DNA of 6,299 nucleotides from the NCBI GenBank assembly GCA_009779595.1, contig WRDZ01000044.1:1-6299 (forward strand), in the 5' to 3' direction. Of the stretch, positions 1 through 6,299 are shown in pieces. Under the pieces are notes generated by a model. That model saw only the letters and a list, made by a program, of their open reading frames with translations, was not told the origin of the DNA and made no database searches. The position numbers and the translations under genes are program-made. Source of the DNA: Alphaproteobacteria bacterium. GTDB taxonomy: Bacteria; Pseudomonadota; Alphaproteobacteria; WRDZ01. Within the stretch, counting starts at the first letter, position 1. Each line of letters begins with the position of its first letter.

Positions 1-565
1 CCATATAGCGGACCTGACCAATGCCGAGGTCAAGGAGCTGGCGACCAACCTTTCCCACGGCGTCCCGTTCGCGACTCCGGCTTTTGACGGAGCGACCGAA
101 ACCGACATCGACAGCATGCTTGAGATGTCCGGGCTGGACAAGTCGGGACAGATAACCCTGTACGACGGCCGCACCGGCGTCCCGTTCGAGCGGAAGGTCA
201 CCGTCGGCTATATCTATATGATGAAGCTTGACCACCTTGTCGACGACAAGATACACGCGCGCTCGGTCGGGCCGTACAGCCTTGTGACCCAGCAGCCTCT
301 GGGCGGAAAGGCCCAGTTCGGCGGCCAGAGGTTCGGCGAAATGGAAGTGTGGGCCCTGGAAGCTTACGGCGCGGCGTACACCCTGCAGGAAATCCTGACG
401 GTCAAGTCCGACGACACGACCGGACGCACAAAGGTTTACGAATCCATCGTGCGCGGCGACGACAGCTTTGTCACCGGAGTGCCCGAATCATTCAACGTGC
501 TGGTTAAGGAACTGCGGTCGCTGGGCTTGAACATTGAATTACTTGGCAACAAACAAGGGGATTAA
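1..565 (+). CDS. rpoB: DNA-directed RNA polymerase subunit beta, C-terminal part
   Basis: The beta subunit forms, with beta', the catalytic core of bacterial RNA polymerase in the cytoplasm. Only the last 187 codons are present. The gene enters from the left edge, with the first whole codon at position 2, and stops with TAA at 563-565. The translation reads SHGVPFATPAFDGA near its start, then GRTGVPFERKVTVGYIYMMK, DDKIHARSVGPYSLVTQQPL and GGKAQFGGQRFGEMEVWALE, and ends with ESFNVLVKELRSLGLNIELL. These are the near-invariant C-terminal blocks of bacterial RpoB, including the clamp-anchoring end that packs against beta'. The open frame continues upstream of the first ATG (116) without interruption, so the window edge is the only truncation. 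The last codons contain the ribosome binding site of rpoC, which begins 2 nt after the stop. The identification is secure; the family-level phylogeny is an inference. Confidence 0.98.
   Translation, partial: HIADLTNAEVKELATNLSHGVPFATPAFDGATETDIDSMLEMSGLDKSGQITLYDGRTGVPFERKVTVGYIYMMKLDHLVDDKIHARSVGPYSLVTQQPLGGKAQFGGQRFGEMEVWALEAYGAAYTLQEILTVKSDDTTGRTKVYESIVRGDDSFVTGVPESFNVLVKELRSLGLNIELLGNKQGD
555..560 (+). promoter_or_regulatory. Ribosome binding site of rpoC
   Basis: AAGGGG at 555-560 lies 7 nt before the rpoC ATG at 568 and inside the last codons of rpoB. It is a reasonable but not perfect Shine-Dalgarno sequence. Its position means that ribosomes finishing rpoB pass over the rpoC initiation site, which fits translational coupling. 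It also supports ATG 568 as the start. Confidence 0.7.
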
Positions 566-567
566 AG

Positions 568-4731
<4,164 letters not shown>

Positions 4732-4740
4732 TGGTTTTTG

Positions 4741-4765
4741 CGCGCCTCTTAAGTAAAGGGGCGCG
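4741..4765 (+). terminator. Hairpin after rpoC, possible terminator without U-tract
   Basis: The arms CGCGCCTCTT (4741-4750) and AAGGGGCGCG (4756-4765) pair over 10 bp, with one G-U wobble (4747 with 4759), around a 5-nt AAGTA loop. The stem begins 9 nt after the rpoC stop codon. No run of T follows it. Instead, 4766-4794 is C-rich and G-poor (10 C, 2 G), which would suit Rho loading better than intrinsic termination. The element may be a weak terminator, a 3'-end stabilising hairpin or part of a Rho-dependent terminator. The hairpin is visible; its role is inferred. Confidence 0.45.
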
Positions 4766-4794
4766 TCAACCCGCAAACCTAGCAATAAAAACAC

Positions 4795-4823
4795 TTGAAC
4801 GTCCGCTTTAAAGATGTTAGGAT
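4795..4823 (+). promoter_or_regulatory. Predicted sigma70-type promoter for the ferredoxin gene
   Basis: The -35 element is TTGAAC at 4795-4800, which keeps the first four bases of TTGACA. A 17-nt spacer separates it from a -10 element TAGGAT at 4818-4823, which keeps positions 1, 2, 5 and 6 of TATAAT. TG at 4815-4816 followed by one base gives an extended -10. The predicted transcription start is near 4829-4831, leaving a leader of about 31 nt before the ferredoxin ATG. The promoter lies downstream of the rpoC hairpin, so ferredoxin and peptidase could be transcribed independently of rpoBC. It is a prediction from sequence only. Confidence 0.6.
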
Positions 4824-4847
4824 TGAACTGTTGTTTCAATCTTTAAA
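4807..4847. repeat. Perfect 9-bp inverted repeat around the -10 region
   Basis: TTTAAAGAT at 4807-4815 is the exact reverse complement of ATCTTTAAA at 4839-4847, with 23 nt between the arms. The left arm sits in the promoter spacer. The right arm lies downstream of the predicted start and touches the Shine-Dalgarno sequence at its last two bases. It shares bases 4839-4841 with the second inverted repeat (4821-4841), so the two could not both form in one molecule. It could be an operator half-site pair or chance in AT-rich sequence. Confidence 0.5.
4821..4841. repeat. Perfect 7-bp inverted repeat over the transcription start, operator-like
   Basis: GATTGAA at 4821-4827 and TTCAATC at 4835-4841 are exact reverse complements separated by 7 nt (CTGTTGT). 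The repeat overlaps the last three bases of the -10 element and spans the predicted start point. A transcript starting near 4830 would lack the left arm, so an RNA hairpin would form only in read-through transcripts from rpoC. A DNA site for a dimeric repressor is therefore the more natural reading for the local promoter. No known regulator motif was recognised. Confidence 0.5.
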
Positions 4848-4852
4848 AGGAG
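4846..4852 (+). promoter_or_regulatory. Ribosome binding site of the ferredoxin gene
   Basis: AAAGGAG at 4846-4852 is a strong Shine-Dalgarno sequence, 9 nt before the ATG at 4862. It fixes the ferredoxin start. Confidence 0.85.
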
Positions 4853-4861
4853 TAAAACCCA

Positions 4862-5104
4862 ATGGTTTACGTAGTTGACGATAAATGCACGAAATGTATG
4901 GCCTGTACGCATGTCTGCCCCGTGGACGCCTTCCGCGAGGACGAAAAGCTGCTGCTTATCGAGCCGGACGTCTGCATCGACTGCGGCGTGTGCGTCCCGG
5001 AATGCCCTGTTGCGGCCATAGCCTCCCAAAGCGACGCCGACGGAAAGTGGGTGAAGTACAACGCCGAAAAATCCAAAACCTGCAAGCCTCCCAAGAAAGA
5101 CTAG
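4862..5104 (+). CDS. Ferredoxin with two [4Fe-4S] cluster motifs
   Basis: This is a small soluble electron carrier of 80 aa. It has two complete CxxCxxCxxxCP motifs: C9, C12, C15, C19 with P20, and C38, C41, C44, C48 with P49. This is the pattern of 2[4Fe-4S] ferredoxins. After the second motif a short tail contains KWVKYNAE, which resembles the start of the C-terminal extension in FdxA-type (Azotobacter FdI-like) ferredoxins. The protein is shorter than that family's 106-112 aa and lacks its CxxCxxxxC spacing for a [3Fe-4S] cluster. A ninth cysteine, C74, lies in the lysine-rich end. The gene has its own predicted promoter and strong ribosome binding site, and the peptidase follows after 6 nt. 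Its redox partner cannot be told from this window. The ferredoxin call is firm; a symbol such as fdxA would be doubtful given the cluster spacing. Confidence 0.95.
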   Translation: MVYVVDDKCTKCMACTHVCPVDAFREDEKLLLIEPDVCIDCGVCVPECPVAAIASQSDADGKWVKYNAEKSKTCKPPKKD

Positions 5105-5110
5105 CCGGAT

Positions 5111-6299
5111 ATGGCCGAATCTTTGCCGGCCTGGGATTTAAGCTGTTTATATTCCGGCATAGACGACGAACGCATAAAGCAGGACCTTGACGCCGTCGAC
5201 GCCATGGTGGCGCAGATGAACCGGCTTTACTTGGGCAAGCTGGCCACCCTTGACGCGGACCAGTGGGTTCAGGTTTTCGGCCTGTTTGAAAAGATGGGGT
5301 TTATAGAAGGCAGGATAGGCGCGTTCTTCGTGAACATCACCAACACCAACCTTGACAGCCCGCAAATCAACTCTTGGAAGCAGGGAATCCTTGAACGGCT
5401 GAACGACATCGGCAAGGAAGAGGTCGCCTTTTCGCTTGAGCTGCAAAAGCTGCCGCGGGATTATGTGGACGGCATCCTGGCGGACAAAAGGCTGGCGCGC
5501 TATGGCCTGGTGTTTGAAAAAGCGCTGATGAAACAGCCGCATGCCCTGTCCGAAGACCTTGAAAAGCTGGACATGGACGTGGGCACGGTTTCCGGTGCGG
5601 GGTGGAGCCGTTTCAACAAGGAACTTACGACCGCGCACGCCGTATTTGAATACCGCGGCAAAAAGGTGTTGCTGTCGGACCTTGCCAAACTGCTTGAATC
5701 AGCCGACAAGTCCGAACGCGCCGACGCCGGGCAGGCGCAGGGCAAGGTGTACAAGGAACAGCTGTGGATGAACTCGCTTGCGTACAATATGTACGTCAAA
5801 GGCGGGCTGATAAGCTGCAAGTGGCGCAAGTACCCCAATTACAACACCGCGCGCAACATGAGCAACCTTCTGGACGACGGCGTGGTGGACGCGCTGGCAT
5901 CCGCCGTGAAAACCCATGGCTATCCCATATCGCGGGAATTCTATAAAGCCAAGGCCAGATACCTTAAGGACGACGATTTCACGTACTGGGACAGGATGGC
6001 CCCGCTGGATTTTTCAGGCAAGCCGCCGCCCGTGTACACCTGGGACCAGGCCTTGGAAACGGTGTGCGCGTGCTTCAAGCAGTTCGACCCCGAATTCGAA
6101 GAAATCGTGCGCGACATGATAGCCAACAAACGCGTGGACGCCGCCCCCAAAAAAGGCAAAACTGCCGGTGCTTACTCCGTGTCCTGCAACTCGAAGATAC
6201 CGGATTTCGTGCTGCTGAACTTCAAGGGAACTCAGAATGACATAAAGACGATGGCTCATGAATTCGGCCACACCATACACACCTATTTCGTCAAGCGCG
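5111..6299 (+). CDS. pepF: M3-family oligoendopeptidase (PepF type), 5' part
   Basis: This is a zinc metallopeptidase that cleaves short peptides in the cytoplasm; no signal peptide or membrane segment is visible. The window holds 396 complete codons, and the frame is open to the right edge. The family usually has about 600 residues, so roughly the last third is missing. The N-terminus WDLSCLYSG (from W8) matches the usual WDLSDLY start of M3B peptidases and supports ATG 5111. In the middle, TARNMSNL and DRMAPL (294-299) match the oligopeptidase F core. Further on come GAYS (353-356), PDFVLLNF (from 364) and the zinc-binding HEFGH at 383-387, with E384 as catalytic base. The third zinc ligand, a downstream glutamate, lies beyond the window. 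The start is 6 nt after the ferredoxin stop, in the same frame, without a clear Shine-Dalgarno sequence, suggesting re-initiation or coupling. The symbol is by family resemblance. Confidence 0.93.
   Translation, partial: MAESLPAWDLSCLYSGIDDERIKQDLDAVDAMVAQMNRLYLGKLATLDADQWVQVFGLFEKMGFIEGRIGAFFVNITNTNLDSPQINSWKQGILERLNDIGKEEVAFSLELQKLPRDYVDGILADKRLARYGLVFEKALMKQPHALSEDLEKLDMDVGTVSGAGWSRFNKELTTAHAVFEYRGKKVLLSDLAKLLESADKSERADAGQAQGKVYKEQLWMNSLAYNMYVKGGLISCKWRKYPNYNTARNMSNLLDDGVVDALASAVKTHGYPISREFYKAKARYLKDDDFTYWDRMAPLDFSGKPPPVYTWDQALETVCACFKQFDPEFEEIVRDMIANKRVDAAPKKGKTAGAYSVSCNSKIPDFVLLNFKGTQNDIKTMAHEFGHTIHTYFVKR

Noticed and set aside
4885..5190. A 101-codon + strand frame overlapping the ferredoxin and the peptidase start.
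   Set aside because: It is out of frame with both genes, Arg-rich and without motifs, while the overlapped frames have diagnostic cysteine and peptidase motifs.
5147..5638. A 163-codon minus-strand open frame over the peptidase gene.
   Set aside because: The + strand frame carries clear M3 peptidase motifs across this stretch. The minus-strand translation shows no recognisable family.

Overview
The window is GC-rich and carries four protein-coding genes, all on the + strand and packed tightly: the 3' end of rpoB, a complete rpoC, a small ferredoxin gene, and the 5' two-thirds of an M3-family oligoendopeptidase (PepF type) that runs off the right edge. The RpoB and RpoC sequences look proteobacterial and most like Alphaproteobacteria: the RpoC N-terminal region, the SI3-sized insertion in the trigger loop, and the GVPFATPAFDGA segment of RpoB all fit. 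This placement comes from recognising sequence, not from a tree. A ferredoxin with two complete [4Fe-4S] motifs hints at an anaerobic or low-oxygen lifestyle.

Layout. Positions 1-565 hold the last 187 codons of rpoB. rpoC starts only 2 nt after the rpoB stop (568-4731), with its ribosome binding site inside the end of rpoB, so the two large RNA polymerase subunits are probably co-transcribed and translationally coupled. A 130-nt intergenic region follows (4732-4861). It holds a GC-rich hairpin without a U-tract, a C-rich G-poor stretch, a good sigma70-type promoter (TTGAAC, 17-nt spacer, TAGGAT with an extended TG), two overlapping inverted repeats over the -10 and start region, and a strong Shine-Dalgarno sequence. 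The ferredoxin (4862-5104) and the peptidase (5111 onward) are 6 nt apart and probably form a second transcription unit read from that promoter.

Function. rpoB and rpoC encode the catalytic core of transcription, and every active-site and zinc-ligand residue that could be checked in RpoC is intact. The ferredoxin is a soluble electron carrier and the peptidase a cytoplasmic zinc metallopeptidase that cleaves short peptides. No functional link between these two is evident.

This is mostly an ordinary housekeeping region. No mobile element, CRISPR array, RNA gene or novel defence-type system was found. The points worth a second look are the promoter/palindrome arrangement before the ferredoxin, the ferredoxin's cluster type, the gene order after rpoC, and the codon use.
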